35,242 bases of DNA, from the NCBI GenBank assembly GCA_945907045.1, contig CAMDSH010000032.1, forward strand, positions 1 to 35,242, read 5' to 3'. The stretch comes from Rhizobium sp. Q54 (GTDB lineage Bacteria > Pseudomonadota > Alphaproteobacteria > Rhizobiales > Xanthobacteraceae). Of the stretch, positions 15,017 to 24,180 are shown piece after piece. The position numbers and the translations under genes are program-made. How positions within the stretch are numbered: the first letter of the stretch is position 1; every line of letters starts with the position of its first letter. The notes below the pieces were generated by a model. The model saw only the letters and a program-made list of their open reading frames with translations. It did no database searches and had not been told where the DNA came from.

Positions 15017-16347
15017 GCGTCGCCCTTCTCGCGCCGCAGCTTCGCCCAGTATTCGAGGCGCTTTCTGATTTCGCGCTCAAAGCCGCGCTCGGGAGGATCG
15101 TAGAACTGCTTGCGGCCGAGCTGGTCGGGAAAATAATTCTGCCCGGAAAAGGATTCCGCTTCGTCGTGATCGTAGGCGTAGCCGCGCCCGTAACCTTCTT
15201 CCTGCATCAGCTTGGTCGGCGCGTTGAGGATATGTTTCGGCGGCAGCAGTGACCCCGCTTCCTTGGCGGCGCGCATTGCCTGCCCGTAGGCCACATAAGC
15301 CGCGTTCGATTTCGGCGCGGTGGCGAGATAGATCACTGCCTGCGCGATGGCGAGTTCGCCTTCCGGGCTCCCAAGAAAATCGTATGCGTCCTTCGCGGCG
15401 TTGCAGATGACCAGCGCCTGCGGATCGGCAAGGCCGATGTCCTCTACCGCCATGCGCACAACGCGGCGCGCGAGATAGAGCGGATTTTCGCCGGCGTCGA
15501 ACATGCGGCAGAGATAATACAGCGCAGCGTCAGGATCGGAGCCGCGCACGGATTTATGCAGGGCCGAGATTAAATTGTAATGGCCGTCCTGGCTTTTGTC
15601 GTAGATCGGCGCGCGCCGCTGCACGATTTCGGCCAATGCCGCTGCGTCGAAAACCTCGCCCTTTCGCGAGGCACGCCAGACTTCTTCCGTTAACGTCAAC
15701 GCCGCGCGTCCGTCGCCATCCGCCATTCGCACCAGCGCACCGCGCGCATCGGAATCGAGCGGCAGCTTCTTGCCTTCGATCTCCTCGGCGCGCGCGAGCA
15801 GCTTTTCGATCGCCTCGGCGTCGAGCGATTTGAACACCAGCACGCGCGCACGCGAGAGCAACGCGGCGTTGAGCTCGAAAGAGGGATTTTCCGTGGTGGC
15901 GCCAACCAGCACAATGGTGCCGTCCTCCATCACGGGGAGGAAGCTGTCCTGCTGCGCGCGGTTGAAGCGGTGCACCTCGTCGACGAACAGCAGCGTGCCC
16001 TTGCCGGTTTCGCGGCGGGTGCGCGCGGCGTCGAAGGTTTTTTTCAAATCGGCAACGCCGGAAAACACCGCCGAGAGCTGCTCGAAATGCAATTCCGTTG
16101 CGTCGGCGAGCAGCCGCGCCACCGTGGTCTTGCCGGTGCCGGGCGGGCCCCAGAACACCATCGAACCGAGCGAGCGCGTCTCCAGCATGCGCGTGAGCGC
16201 GCCGTCGGGTCCAAGAAGCTGATCCTGCCCGACGACTTCGGATAATTTCTGCGGGCGAAGTTTGTCGGCAAGCGGACGCGGCGCGTCCTTGTCCAGTCCT
16301 GCGGCGGCGAACAGGCTCGGTCCGGCGGCTTTGGCGCGCGGGCTCAT
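15013..16347 (-). CDS. rarA: Replication-associated recombination protein A (RarA/MgsA AAA+ ATPase)
   Basis: A 444-residue AAA+ ATPase that works at stalled replication forks, related to clamp loaders and to eukaryotic WRNIP1. Seen are PLADKLRPQKLSEVVGQDQLLGP, Walker A GPPGTGKT (67-74), Walker B LLFVDEVHRFN, the sensor-1 segment VLVGATTENPSFELN and ALLSRARV. The C-terminal tetramerisation domain has DGHYNLISALHKSVRGSDPDAALYYL and PPKHILNAPTKLM. Length is normal. The ATG at 16347 overlaps the degP stop (ATGA, 16344-16347) and fits the family better than the extended frame. RarA following a DegP-like protease is common in alphaproteobacteria as I recall. Confidence 0.95.
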   Translation of the reverse strand: MSPRAKAAGPSLFAAAGLDKDAPRPLADKLRPQKLSEVVGQDQLLGPDGALTRMLETRSLGSMVFWGPPGTGKTTVARLLADATELHFEQLSAVFSGVADLKKTFDAARTRRETGKGTLLFVDEVHRFNRAQQDSFLPVMEDGTIVLVGATTENPSFELNAALLSRARVLVFKSLDAEAIEKLLARAEEIEGKKLPLDSDARGALVRMADGDGRAALTLTEEVWRASRKGEVFDAAALAEIVQRRAPIYDKSQDGHYNLISALHKSVRGSDPDAALYYLCRMFDAGENPLYLARRVVRMAVEDIGLADPQALVICNAAKDAYDFLGSPEGELAIAQAVIYLATAPKSNAAYVAYGQAMRAAKEAGSLLPPKHILNAPTKLMQEEGYGRGYAYDHDEAESFSGQNYFPDQLGRKQFYDPPERGFEREIRKRLEYWAKLRREKGDA

Positions 16348-17753
16348 CCGCTGAACACGGCGGAAATCTGCTGACCGCCGCGCAAGATATTGAAGCGCCA
16401 CACCCGGCTGCCGGTTTTGGTGACGCGGTCGAGGTCCTGCGTCTTTTCGATTTTTTCGTTGTTGACCGCGAGCACGACGTCGCCCGGCTGGAAGCCGAAT
16501 TGCTGCGCGGAGCTGCCGGCGGCGATGTCGAGCACCACCACGCCCTGCACGCCGGGATCGAGCTTCAGTTGTTCGGCCAGCGCGGGACCGATATTGGCGA
16601 TTTTTGCGCCCTGCAACGGCGAGCGCGATTGCAGCACCATTTCGTCGCGCAAGCCTTCCGGCGCGGTTTGCAGCGCGACCGCGACATTCGTCTCCTTGCC
16701 GGCGCGCAGCACGCCGAGCTGCGACGTGCCGCCGACCGGCTTGGTGGCGAAGCGGTAGTCGAAGGCACTGGGATCGTCGACCGCCTGCCCGTCCACCGAG
16801 ACGATCAGATCGCCGGCCTTGAGCCCAACCTTCGCCGCCGGGCTGCCCGCCGTCACGCTGGCGACCAGCGCGCCGGCCGGGCGCTTGAGGCCCATGCTCT
16901 CGGCGATTTCCGGCGTCACAGGTTGCAGCCGCGCGCCGAGCCAGGGGCGCTGCACAGCGCTGCCGCCGCCTTTTGCCGAAGCCACCACCACACGCACCAT
17001 GTTGGCGGGGATGGCAAAGCCGATGCCTTGCGAGCCGCCCGAGCGCGAGAAGATCGCGGTGTTGATGCCGGCGAGCTTGCCGGAAAGGTCCACCAGCGCG
17101 CCGCCGGAATTACCCGGATTGATGGCGGCGTCGGTCTGGATGAAAAACTGATAATCGGTGATGCCGACTTGCGTGCGCGCCAGCGCCGAGACGATGCCGT
17201 GCGTCACCGTCTGCCCAACGCCGAACGGATTGCCCAGCGCGAGCACAACGTCGCCCACCTGTAGCTCGTCGGAATTGCCGAAATCGAGCGCGGGGAAACG
17301 CTCGCGCGTGCCCTTCAGGCGCAGCACCGCTAAATCGGTGCGCGAATCCTTCAGCACCACTTCGGCCTCGAACTCGCGCTTGTCGGCGAGCGAAACCTTC
17401 ACCTCGTCGGCGCCCTCGATCACGTGGTTGTTGGTGACGATCAGGCCCGCTGAGTCCACGATAACGCCGGAGCCGAGCGAGCGCTGCTGTTGCGGCTGCA
17501 TGCCGCCGGGACCGCCGAAGAAGCGGCGGAACAGCGGGTCCTCGAACAGCGGATTGCGGTTCTGCACGGTCTTCGCCGCGTAGACGTTGACCACCGCGGG
17601 CGCCACGCGCTGCACGATCGGCGCATAGGACATCCGCAATTCGTTGGCGGAGTTCGGCAGGCGCCGTTCTTGCGCAAGCGTGGGCGAAACGAACGAGGTC
17701 ACGGCGGCCACGATGGCAGCCACAACGGCGATCAGACGGCGATGCAAAGGCAT
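16344..17753 (-). CDS. degP: DegP/HtrA-type periplasmic serine protease
   Basis: Periplasmic protease/chaperone for misfolded envelope proteins. The 469-residue chain begins with a signal peptide (MPLHRRLIAVVAAIVAAVTS, cut near A27). The trypsin-like domain shows the triad H110 (TNNHVIEG), D140 (DSRTDLAVL) and S216 (NPGNSGGAL). Two PDZ domains follow, about 270-360 and 375-465. A Q-linker (MQPQQQRSLGSGVIV) precedes the catalytic core. DegQ is an equally fair name. The ATG has GGGAG about 8 bases upstream. It heads a chain of genes whose stops and starts overlap (rarA, small exported protein, TPR protein, rluC). Confidence 0.95.
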   Translation of the reverse strand: MPLHRRLIAVVAAIVAAVTSFVSPTLAQERRLPNSANELRMSYAPIVQRVAPAVVNVYAAKTVQNRNPLFEDPLFRRFFGGPGGMQPQQQRSLGSGVIVDSAGLIVTNNHVIEGADEVKVSLADKREFEAEVVLKDSRTDLAVLRLKGTRERFPALDFGNSDELQVGDVVLALGNPFGVGQTVTHGIVSALARTQVGITDYQFFIQTDAAINPGNSGGALVDLSGKLAGINTAIFSRSGGSQGIGFAIPANMVRVVVASAKGGGSAVQRPWLGARLQPVTPEIAESMGLKRPAGALVASVTAGSPAAKVGLKAGDLIVSVDGQAVDDPSAFDYRFATKPVGGTSQLGVLRAGKETNVAVALQTAPEGLRDEMVLQSRSPLQGAKIANIGPALAEQLKLDPGVQGVVVLDIAAGSSAQQFGFQPGDVVLAVNNEKIEKTQDLDRVTKTGSRVWRFNILRGGQQISAVFSG

Positions 17754-17808
17754 GGATTTGATCTCCCAGCGGATTGCCGAGATATAGGCCGCTTGCCCGG
17801 CTAAATGA

Positions 17809-17823
17809 AGGCTCTACGAGCCT
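17809..17823 (-). terminator. Hairpin after the cytochrome c gene, possible weak terminator
   Basis: AGGCTC (17809-17814) and GAGCCT (17818-17823) form a perfect 6-bp stem with a 3-base loop, 15 bases beyond the cytochrome stop on the minus strand. Only TCATTTA follows, so intrinsic termination would be weak. Confidence 0.35.
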
Positions 17824-17837
17824 CTATTCCTTGCCTG

Positions 17838-18680
17838 TTATTCTTTGGCAGGCACCGTGCGCAAGTAAGCCACCACGGCATTGAGGTCGTCGGCGGTCAT
17901 CTTGGCATAGAGCTCATAGCCCATTGGCGGCTTGAGCTTGGCTCCGTCCTTGCTCACGCCTTGCGTGATGGCGCGCTTGATCTCGTCGTCGGTCCACGCG
18001 CCGATGCCCTTGGTCTTGCTCGACGTTATGTTGCGCGACGTGGACACGCCCCACGGCCCGTGAAAATCGAATCCGCCGGCGCCGAGTTTCGCATCGAAGG
18101 GCCGCACGCCCTTGTCCATCGGCGTGTGGCATTCCATGCAGTGCCCGATGGTGACGAGATAAAAGCCGCGCTTCACCGGGTCGGCCATATCGGCCTGCGG
18201 CATCGGCTTCTCCGCGCCGGGGAGCACCTGACGCGGCGCCTGCATCTTGTAGATCGGGTCGGGCACCTTGTTTTTGACCGGCGCGAGCGTGACGAGATAG
18301 TCGACAACCGCGTCGAGATCGGCCTCGGTCATGATTTCATAGAAACCGGTCGGCATGATCGGCGCGATGTTAACGCCGTCTGGGCGCACGCCCGTGCGCA
18401 TCAGCGTCTTGATCTGGCCCCTGGTCCAGTTGCCGATGCCGGTTTCCCTGTCCGGCGTAATGTTCGGCGCCGTGACGTCGAACGGCGGCTCGTCGAAACG
18501 CAGTCCTCCGGAGAAATCCTTGCCCGCGATGGCGGCCGGCGGGCCTTTCGGCGTATGGCAATTGCCGCAGGTGAGGATCGTGTTGACGAGGTAGCTGCCG
18601 CGCTCGGCCGATGGCGTCTGCGCGCTGGCGCCGCCGATAAACGAAAGGATGCCCACGGCGGCCGTCACGTAACGAAGCAT
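17838..18680 (-). CDS. Periplasmic diheme cytochrome c
   Basis: A 280-residue electron-transfer protein with a signal peptide (MLRYVTAAVGILSFIGGASA) and two c-type heme sites, CGNCH at 38-42 and CMECH at 181-185. Each domain has a similar tail (IGNWTRGQIKTLMRTGV with IMPTGFYEIMTEADLDAVVDYL; IGAWTDDEIKRAITQGV with PPMGYELYAKMTADDLNAVVAYL), giving candidate axial methionines. The two halves look like a duplication of one cytochrome c domain. This resembles the cytochrome subunits that serve membrane alcohol/aldehyde/gluconate dehydrogenases and related free diheme proteins; no dehydrogenase is adjacent. The start has GGGAG upstream. A TATATT at about -35 from the ATG may be part of its own promoter (weak call). 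Confidence 0.92.
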   Translation of the reverse strand: MLRYVTAAVGILSFIGGASAQTPSAERGSYLVNTILTCGNCHTPKGPPAAIAGKDFSGGLRFDEPPFDVTAPNITPDRETGIGNWTRGQIKTLMRTGVRPDGVNIAPIMPTGFYEIMTEADLDAVVDYLVTLAPVKNKVPDPIYKMQAPRQVLPGAEKPMPQADMADPVKRGFYLVTIGHCMECHTPMDKGVRPFDAKLGAGGFDFHGPWGVSTSRNITSSKTKGIGAWTDDEIKRAITQGVSKDGAKLKPPMGYELYAKMTADDLNAVVAYLRTVPAKE

Positions 18681-18732
18681 GATTCAACTCCCAGGGATTT
18701 TCTCGAATATAACGCGCCCGCGGCGCCTGCGC

Positions 18733-18751
18733 TATCGGTCTGGCCCCGATA
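18733..18751 (-). repeat. Inverted repeat between ankyrin and cytochrome c genes
   Basis: TATCGG (18733-18738) and CCGATA (18746-18751) are perfectly inverted around 7 bases. It lies 25 bases after the ankyrin stop. No T-run follows, so terminator function is doubtful. Confidence 0.3.
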
Positions 18752-18775
18752 CCAACCGGAAGCGTGAAGAGACCT

Positions 18776-19465
18776 CTAACGCCCGCCCGCAGCCTCAAGG
18801 ATGCGCGCCATCGCGCCGAATCCGAGGCGGCGCGCATGCGCCAGCGGCGTTACGCCCTCGCGGTCGGCGATGTTGACGCCGGCGCCCGCGGCAACCAGCA
18901 ACGCAACGATCTCGGTGTGCACCTTCCCGCCATCGCCGAGGATTACCGCCTCCAGCAGCGCCGTCCAGCCGAGCTTGTTGACGTGATCCTTGTCGATCGC
19001 GGTGGCGAGCAGGATTTTCACGGTTTCCGGATGGCCGTGATGCGCCGCCGGAATGAGCGCCGTGCCGCCGTAGCGATTTGTGCTCTTGAGATCGGCGCCG
19101 GCGGCAAGCGTCATCTTGAGAATTTCGTTGCGCCCTTCCGCGCCGGCATAGAGATAGGCTGAATCCTGCAGGTCGTCCTTGGCGTTGACGTCCGCTCCTG
19201 CGGCGATCAGCAGCCGCGCTACTTCGATGCGGTTGCCGTGCGTGGCTGCAAGGAGCGCCGTGCGCCCGCGTCCGTCGCGCGCTTTCAGGTCCGTGCCCTC
19301 TTTCAAAAGTTTCTGCGCCGTCGCTACGTCGCCGCTTGCCGCAGCTGAAATCAGCGCGCGGTCACGCGCCGTGTCGGCGTGCGCCGGAATGAAATTCGCG
19401 ATCAACATGAAAAAGGCGGCGCCGAGCGCCGCCTTGTTTCGAATTCCGGCAACCGGCACGATCAC
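18776..19465 (-). CDS. Exported ankyrin-repeat protein
   Basis: A 229-residue protein with a signal peptide (basic IRNK, then [19 protein letters not shown]) and about five ankyrin repeats. Recognisable repeat cores are [56 protein letters not shown], and [13 protein letters not shown]. It is a protein-binding scaffold, probably periplasmic; the partner is unknown. The start is GTG at 19465, chosen because it supplies the basic n-region of the signal peptide; an internal ATG at 19408 would shorten it badly. The GTG overlaps the rplQ stop (GTGA), so the gene is read as the tail of the alpha ribosomal operon. Confidence 0.88.
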   Translation of the reverse strand: MIVPVAGIRNKAALGAAFFMLIANFIPAHADTARDRALISAAASGDVATAQKLLKEGTDLKARDGRGRTALLAATHGNRIEVARLLIAAGADVNAKDDLQDSAYLYAGAEGRNEILKMTLAAGADLKSTNRYGGTALIPAAHHGHPETVKILLATAIDKDHVNKLGWTALLEAVILGDGGKVHTEIVALLVAAGAGVNIADREGVTPLAHARRLGFGAMARILEAAGGR

Positions 19466-19890
19466 GCCGCCGCGGTTTCTTCTTCTTTTTTCTTCGCCTG
19501 CACCGGGCCGGAGTCGAGGCCCTTGGCGTTGACGTCGCGCTCGACGAATTCGATCACCGCATAAGGCGCGGAATCGCCGTAGCGGAAACCGGCCTTCATC
19601 ACGCGCGTATAGCCGCCGTTGCGGTCCTTGTAGCGGGGGCCGAGCACCTCAAACAGCTTCTTCACCATAGGCACGTCACGAATTTGCGCGATCGCCTGGC
19701 GGCGGGCGTGCAGATCGCCGCGCTTGCCGAGCGTGACCAGCTTCTCGACGATCGGACGCAGTTCCTTCGCTTTGGGAAGTGTGGTGGAAATCTGCTCGTG
19801 CTTGATCAGCGCCGCCGCCATGTTGGCGAACAACGCCTTGCGATGCTCCGCCGTGCGGTTGAGCTTGCGGTAAACCTTGCCGTGACGCAT
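19462..19890 (-). CDS. rplQ: 50S ribosomal protein L17
   Basis: A 142-residue large-subunit protein near the exit-tunnel side of the 50S subunit. It begins with the invariant [20 protein letters not shown] and includes [16 protein letters not shown] and [27 protein letters not shown] short charged tail ([11 protein letters not shown]) extends past the usual end. GAGGAG precedes the ATG. It is the last ribosomal gene of the block, 36 bases after rpoA, and its stop overlaps the start of the exported ankyrin protein. Confidence 0.98.
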   Translation of the reverse strand: MRHGKVYRKLNRTAEHRKALFANMAAALIKHEQISTTLPKAKELRPIVEKLVTLGKRGDLHARRQAIAQIRDVPMVKKLFEVLGPRYKDRNGGYTRVMKAGFRYGDSAPYAVIEFVERDVNAKGLDSGPVQAKKKEEETAAA

Positions 19891-19926
19891 CGCGAACTCC
19901 TCAAATAATCCCGGCCGCGATGCGGC

Positions 19927-20946
19927 TCAGTAGTGGTCCTCGAAGCGCTTGGCCAGCTCTTCGATGTTTTCCGGCGGCCAGCCCGGCACTTCCATGCCGA
20001 GATGCAGGCCCATCTGCGCCAGCACTTCCTTGATCTCGTTGAGCGACTTGCGGCCGAAGTTCGGCGTACGCAGCATCTCGGCTTCGGTCTTCTGAACGAG
20101 ATCGCCGATGTAGACGATGTTGTCGTTCTTGAGACAGTTGGCCGAACGCACCGAAAGCTCGAGCTCGTCCACCTTCTTGAGGAAGGCGGGATTGAACGCG
20201 AGATCCGGGATCGCTTCCGCGGCCTGTTCCTTGCGCGGCTCTTCGAAGTTCACGAACACGTTGAGCTGGTCCTGCAGGATGCGCGCGGCGTAAGCGAGCG
20301 CGTCATCCGGCGTCACCGCGCCGTTGGTCTCGATGGTGAGCGTGAGCTTGTCGTAGTCGAGAATTTGCCCTTCGCGGGTGTTCTCGACCTTGTAGGAAAC
20401 CTTGCGTACCGGCGAGAACAGGCTGTCAACGGGAATGAGCCCGATCGGCGCGTCCTCGGGACGGTTGCGTTCCGCCGCGACATAGCCTTTGCCGGTATTG
20501 ACGGTAAATTCCATGCGGATCTCGGCGCCTTCGTCGAGCGTGCACAGCACCAGTTCCGGATTGAGCACGACCACGTCGCCGACGGTCTGAATGTCGCCGG
20601 CAGTCACCTGCCCCGGACCCTGTTTCTTGACCACCATGCGCTTGGGGCCATCGCCCTGCATCTTGATGGCGATGTCCTTGATGTTGAGAACCATGTCGGT
20701 CACGTCCTCGCGCACACCGGCGATCGAGGAGAATTCGTGCAGCACGCCGTCGATGTGCACCGACTGCACAGCGGCGCCCTGGAGAGACGAGAGCAGCACG
20801 CGGCGAAGCGCGTTGCCGAGCGTGACGCCAAAGCCGCGTTCGAGAGGTTCCGCGACCAGCGTTGCGATGCGTTTAGGTTCCGTGCCGGGCGCGACTTGCA
20901 GCTTGTTCGGCCGGATCAGTTCTTGCCAATTTTTCTGGATCGTCAC
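19927..20946 (-). CDS. rpoA: DNA-directed RNA polymerase alpha subunit
   Basis: A 339-residue alpha subunit that nucleates RNA polymerase assembly. The N-terminal dimer domain runs to about 235 ([32 protein letters not shown]; later [30 protein letters not shown]). After a linker the C-terminal DNA/activator-binding domain starts near [21 protein letters not shown] and contains the helix-hairpin-helix [19 protein letters not shown] chose the GTG at 20946 because AGGTGA lies 5 bases before it and the product then starts [15 protein letters not shown], as in relatives. A GTG three codons upstream (20955) is the alternative. Confidence 0.96.
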   Translation of the reverse strand: MTIQKNWQELIRPNKLQVAPGTEPKRIATLVAEPLERGFGVTLGNALRRVLLSSLQGAAVQSVHIDGVLHEFSSIAGVREDVTDMVLNIKDIAIKMQGDGPKRMVVKKQGPGQVTAGDIQTVGDVVVLNPELVLCTLDEGAEIRMEFTVNTGKGYVAAERNRPEDAPIGLIPVDSLFSPVRKVSYKVENTREGQILDYDKLTLTIETNGAVTPDDALAYAARILQDQLNVFVNFEEPRKEQAAEAIPDLAFNPAFLKKVDELELSVRSANCLKNDNIVYIGDLVQKTEAEMLRTPNFGRKSLNEIKEVLAQMGLHLGMEVPGWPPENIEELAKRFEDHY

Positions 20947-21011
20947 GTATTTCACCTATCATTGAGCGGCGGATATCCGCGCCCCACTCCGCCCCGTGGG
21001 AAAACCGGCGG

Positions 21012-21032
21012 CGGCGGGCGCCTCGCCCGCCG
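21012..21032 (-). repeat. GC-rich hairpin in the rpsK-rpoA gap
   Basis: CGGCGGGC (21012-21019) and GCCCGCCG (21025-21032) form a perfect 8-bp stem with a 5-base loop. It begins 10 bases after the rpsK stop on the minus strand; a TTTT lies a few bases further on. It may partly end transcription or act as an RNA-processing site ahead of rpoA. Confidence 0.5.
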
Positions 21033-21041
21033 GATGGAAAC

Positions 21042-21434
21042 TTAAACGCGCCGGCGCTTGCGCGGACGGCAGCCGTTGTGCGGGATCGTCGTCACGTCGC
21101 GAATGGACGTGATGGTGAAGCCCGTCGCCTGCAACGCACGCAACGCCGATTCACGTCCCGAACCCGGGCCCGACACCTCGACTTCGAGGGTCTTCATGCC
21201 GTGCTCTTGCGCCTTCTTCGCCGCATCCTCGGCCGCAACCTGCGCGGCATAGGGCGTCGACTTGCGCGAACCCTTGAAGCCCATCGTGCCCGACGACGAC
21301 CAGGCGATGGTGTTGCCCTGCGCGTCGGTGATGGTGATCATCGTGTTGTTGAACGACGCCGCGACATGCGCGATGCCGGAGGCGATGTTCTTGCGTTCGC
21401 GTTTACGGACGCGTGCGGTGGCTTCCTTGCCCAT
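21042..21434 (-). CDS. rpsK: 30S ribosomal protein S11
   Basis: A 130-residue protein of the 30S platform near the E site and the mRNA exit. The basic start (RVRKRERKN) leads into [21 protein letters not shown], then [30 protein letters not shown] and [17 protein letters not shown], ending in the standard [16 protein letters not shown]. Length is normal. It follows rpsM by 55 bases and is followed by an 8-bp GC-rich hairpin before rpoA. Confidence 0.98.
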   Translation of the reverse strand: MGKEATARVRKRERKNIASGIAHVAASFNNTMITITDAQGNTIAWSSSGTMGFKGSRKSTPYAAQVAAEDAAKKAQEHGMKTLEVEVSGPGSGRESALRALQATGFTITSIRDVTTIPHNGCRPRKRRRV

Positions 21435-21489
21435 TCACTTAATCCCTTCGCGGCGCGGAATGATGTCCGGCCATTCTGTTCTCAAAACT

Positions 21490-21870
<381 letters not shown>

Positions 21871-21888
21871 GGACTTCTCTCCTGTTGC

Positions 21889-21917
21889 CGGCCGGATGAA
21901 TCTCCGGCCGATTTTTT
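21889..21917 (+). terminator. Terminator-shaped hairpin on the plus strand between adk and rpsM
   Basis: CGGCCGGA (21889-21896) pairs perfectly with TCCGGCCG (21903-21910) around a 6-base loop, followed on the plus strand by A and six T (21912-21917). This is a classic intrinsic terminator, but for the strand opposite to all nearby genes. On the gene strand the hairpin lies directly upstream of the rpsM ribosome-binding site, preceded by A-rich sequence. Confidence 0.6.
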
Positions 21918-21924
21918 AAAACCC

Positions 21925-21985
21925 ATCTCCTGGGGAGGGGTTAGCGCAACGCGTAACACGACGCCGTCCCCCGCCTCCGGGGCTC
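21925..21985. repeat. GC-rich imperfect palindromic segment between adk and rpsM
   Basis: The segment contains CTCCTGGGGAGG-type pairing near 21926-21940 and CCCCGCCTCCGGGG (about 21966-21979). It resembles the short palindromic repeats seen at 24181-24302 and may be a degraded copy. No open frame or promoter is evident. Confidence 0.35.
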
Positions 21986-22026
21986 GGCATCGCTCAAAGC
22001 CTCTGAATGAGGACTTATTAGGGGAT

Positions 22027-22827
22027 TCAACGCGCTTTCGTCAACCTCCGGCGGCGATTTGGTTTACTTTTCGAGGGCTTGCGGCGGGCCTTGGCAGCCC
22101 CCCGCTTGGAGCCCTTTTTGGCGCTGGCGGCCTTGCGGGCGCCGGTGCGGGCTTTACCCGCCTTGGCGGCAGCCCTCTTGCGGCGGACAGGCTTGCGCGA
22201 AGGCTTATTAGGCTTCTTGCGGCCCGGCGCGGCCTTGGCGGCGGTTCCTTGGGCCAGAATCCGGTCGATAGCGGCGGAAACCTGGGGAATCGGGGCCATT
22301 CCGTCCACCGACTTAAGCACAGCTTTTTTGGCGTAATAGCCGGCCAGCGGCGCGGTCTGCACGCGGTAGGCATCGAGGCGCTGCTTGAGCACCTCCGGGC
22401 GATCATCGGCGCGAACCGGCTGTCCGCGCGCCTGCATCTCGGCCACGCGGGTGGCGATGCGGCCGAGCAGGATTTCCTCGTTTACCTTGAGATCGATCAC
22501 CGCATCCAGCTTGATGCCCTTTTGCGCCAGCATGCGGTCGAGCGCCTGAGCCTGTGGAACCGTTCGGGGAAATCCGTCGAGGATGAATCCGCGTTTTGCG
22601 TCAGGCTGGTCGATGCGGTCGGAGACGATGGCGACCACGACTTCATCGGGCACCAGCCCGCCGCTCGCCATGATGTCTTTTGCTTTCAGGCCGACCGGCG
22701 TTCCGGCGGCGACAGCCGCGCGCAACATATCGCCGGTGGAGAGCTGAACGATGCCGTGCTTGGCGACGAGGCGTTGCGCTTGCGTGCCTTTGCCAGCCCC
22801 CGGCGGGCCGAGCAAGATGAGCCTCAT
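22027..22827 (-). CDS. adk: Adenylate kinase with a histone-H1-like basic C-terminal tail
   Basis: Interconverts ATP, ADP and AMP in the cytoplasm. Residues 1-193 form a complete short-lid kinase: P-loop GPPGAGKGT (7-15), [25 protein letters not shown], and the lid/Arg region [16 protein letters not shown]. The 73 residues after 193 are not part of the enzyme: 32 of them are Lys or Arg, none is Asp or Glu, and the rest is mostly Ala, Gly, Ser and Pro, in KKP, KAGKA and AKK runs like histone H1 or bacterial HU/H1-like tails. Total length is 266 against about 185-220 usual. GAGGG lies before the ATG, which overlaps the secY stop (ATGA, 22824-22827). Confidence 0.96.
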   Translation of the reverse strand: MRLILLGPPGAGKGTQAQRLVAKHGIVQLSTGDMLRAAVAAGTPVGLKAKDIMASGGLVPDEVVVAIVSDRIDQPDAKRGFILDGFPRTVPQAQALDRMLAQKGIKLDAVIDLKVNEEILLGRIATRVAEMQARGQPVRADDRPEVLKQRLDAYRVQTAPLAGYYAKKAVLKSVDGMAPIPQVSAAIDRILAQGTAAKAAPGRKKPNKPSRKPVRRKRAAAKAGKARTGARKAASAKKGSKRGAAKARRKPSKSKPNRRRRLTKAR

Positions 22828-24155
22828 CGATCGCGCCCTCGCAGCTTCGAGCGCTTGATCAAGCCTTCATACTGATGCGCGAGCAGATAGCCCTGCACCT
22901 GCGCCACCGTGTCCATCGTGACGCTCACGACGATCAGGAGCGACGTGCCGCCGAAATAGAACGGCACCGCGGCATAGGAAATCAGGATTTCGGGAATGAG
23001 ACAGACGATGGCGAGATACAGCGCGCCGACAACGGTGATGCGCGAGAGAACATAGTCGATGTATTCCGCCGTGCGCTCGCCCGGACGGATGCCGGGAATG
23101 AAGCCGCCGTGTTTTTTCAGATTCTCGGCGGTCTCGGTCGGATTGAACACGATCGCGGTGTAGAAGAACGCGAAGAACATGATCAACGCGATGTAGAGAA
23201 TGAGGAACAGCGGGCGGCCGTGGCCCAGTTGCGTGGTGATCGCGGAAAGCCAATCCGGCCCCTTGCCGGCGTTGAAATTGGCGACCGTGGTGGGCAGCAG
23301 CAACAACGACGAAGCGAAGATCGGCGGGATCACGCCCGAGGTGTTGAGCTTGAGCGGCAGATGCGAGGACTGGCCCTCGAACATGCGGTTGCCGACCTGG
23401 CGCTTGGGATACTGGATCAGCAGGCGGCGCTGCGCGCGCTCCACGAAAACGATGAACGCGATCACCGCCACCGCCATCACCAAGATGAGCAGGATCAAGC
23501 CGGTGGAGAGCGCGCCCTGGCGGCCGAGTTCGAGCGTGCCGGCGATGGCCGAGGGCAATTCGGCGACGATGCCGGCGAGAATGATGAGCGAGATGCCGTT
23601 GCCGATGCCGCGCGAGGTGATCTGCTCGCCGAGCCACATCAGGAACATGGTGCCGCCGGTGAGCGTGATCGCGGTCGAGATGCGGAAGAACATGCCGGGG
23701 TCGGACACGACGCTGCCGGTGCCTTCAAGACCGATGGCGATGCCGTAGGCCTGGACCGCGGCCAGCATCACGGTCAGATATCGCGTGTACTGGTTCATGA
23801 TCTTGCGGCCGGACTCGCCCTCTTTCTTGAGCGCCTCCAGCGTCGGCGACACCGTCGTCATCAGCTGAATGATGATCGAGGCGGAAATGTACGGCATGAT
23901 GTTGAGCGCGAAGATCGCCATCCGGTGGATGCCGCCGCCGGAGAACATGTTGAACATGCCGAGGATGCCGCCAGCCTGCGTGCGGAAAATCTGCTCCCAC
24001 GCGGACGGATCGATGCCGGGAAGCGGGATGTAAGTGCCGAGCCGGTACACCAGCAGCGCGCCGAGCGTGAACCAGATGCGTTTCTTCAGCTCGTCGGCCT
24101 TGCCGAAAGCCGAGAAATTAAGATTGGCTGCCAGTTGTTCCGCTGCAGAGACCAT
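22824..24155 (-). CDS. secY: Protein translocase subunit SecY
   Basis: The 443-residue pore subunit of the SecYEG translocon in the inner membrane. Ten membrane helices are expected; visible are [25 protein letters not shown] (helix 1 and the plug side), [48 protein letters not shown], the conserved loop [20 protein letters not shown], and the C-terminal [44 protein letters not shown] precedes the ATG. A 164-base gap with a palindromic repeat separates it from rplO. It is coupled to adk by an ATGA overlap. Confidence 0.98.
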   Translation of the reverse strand: MVSAAEQLAANLNFSAFGKADELKKRIWFTLGALLVYRLGTYIPLPGIDPSAWEQIFRTQAGGILGMFNMFSGGGIHRMAIFALNIMPYISASIIIQLMTTVSPTLEALKKEGESGRKIMNQYTRYLTVMLAAVQAYGIAIGLEGTGSVVSDPGMFFRISTAITLTGGTMFLMWLGEQITSRGIGNGISLIILAGIVAELPSAIAGTLELGRQGALSTGLILLILVMAVAVIAFIVFVERAQRRLLIQYPKRQVGNRMFEGQSSHLPLKLNTSGVIPPIFASSLLLLPTTVANFNAGKGPDWLSAITTQLGHGRPLFLILYIALIMFFAFFYTAIVFNPTETAENLKKHGGFIPGIRPGERTAEYIDYVLSRITVVGALYLAIVCLIPEILISYAAVPFYFGGTSLLIVVSVTMDTVAQVQGYLLAHQYEGLIKRSKLRGRDR

Positions 24156-24180
24156 AAGTCGCTCCTAACCCGTCTTCTCA

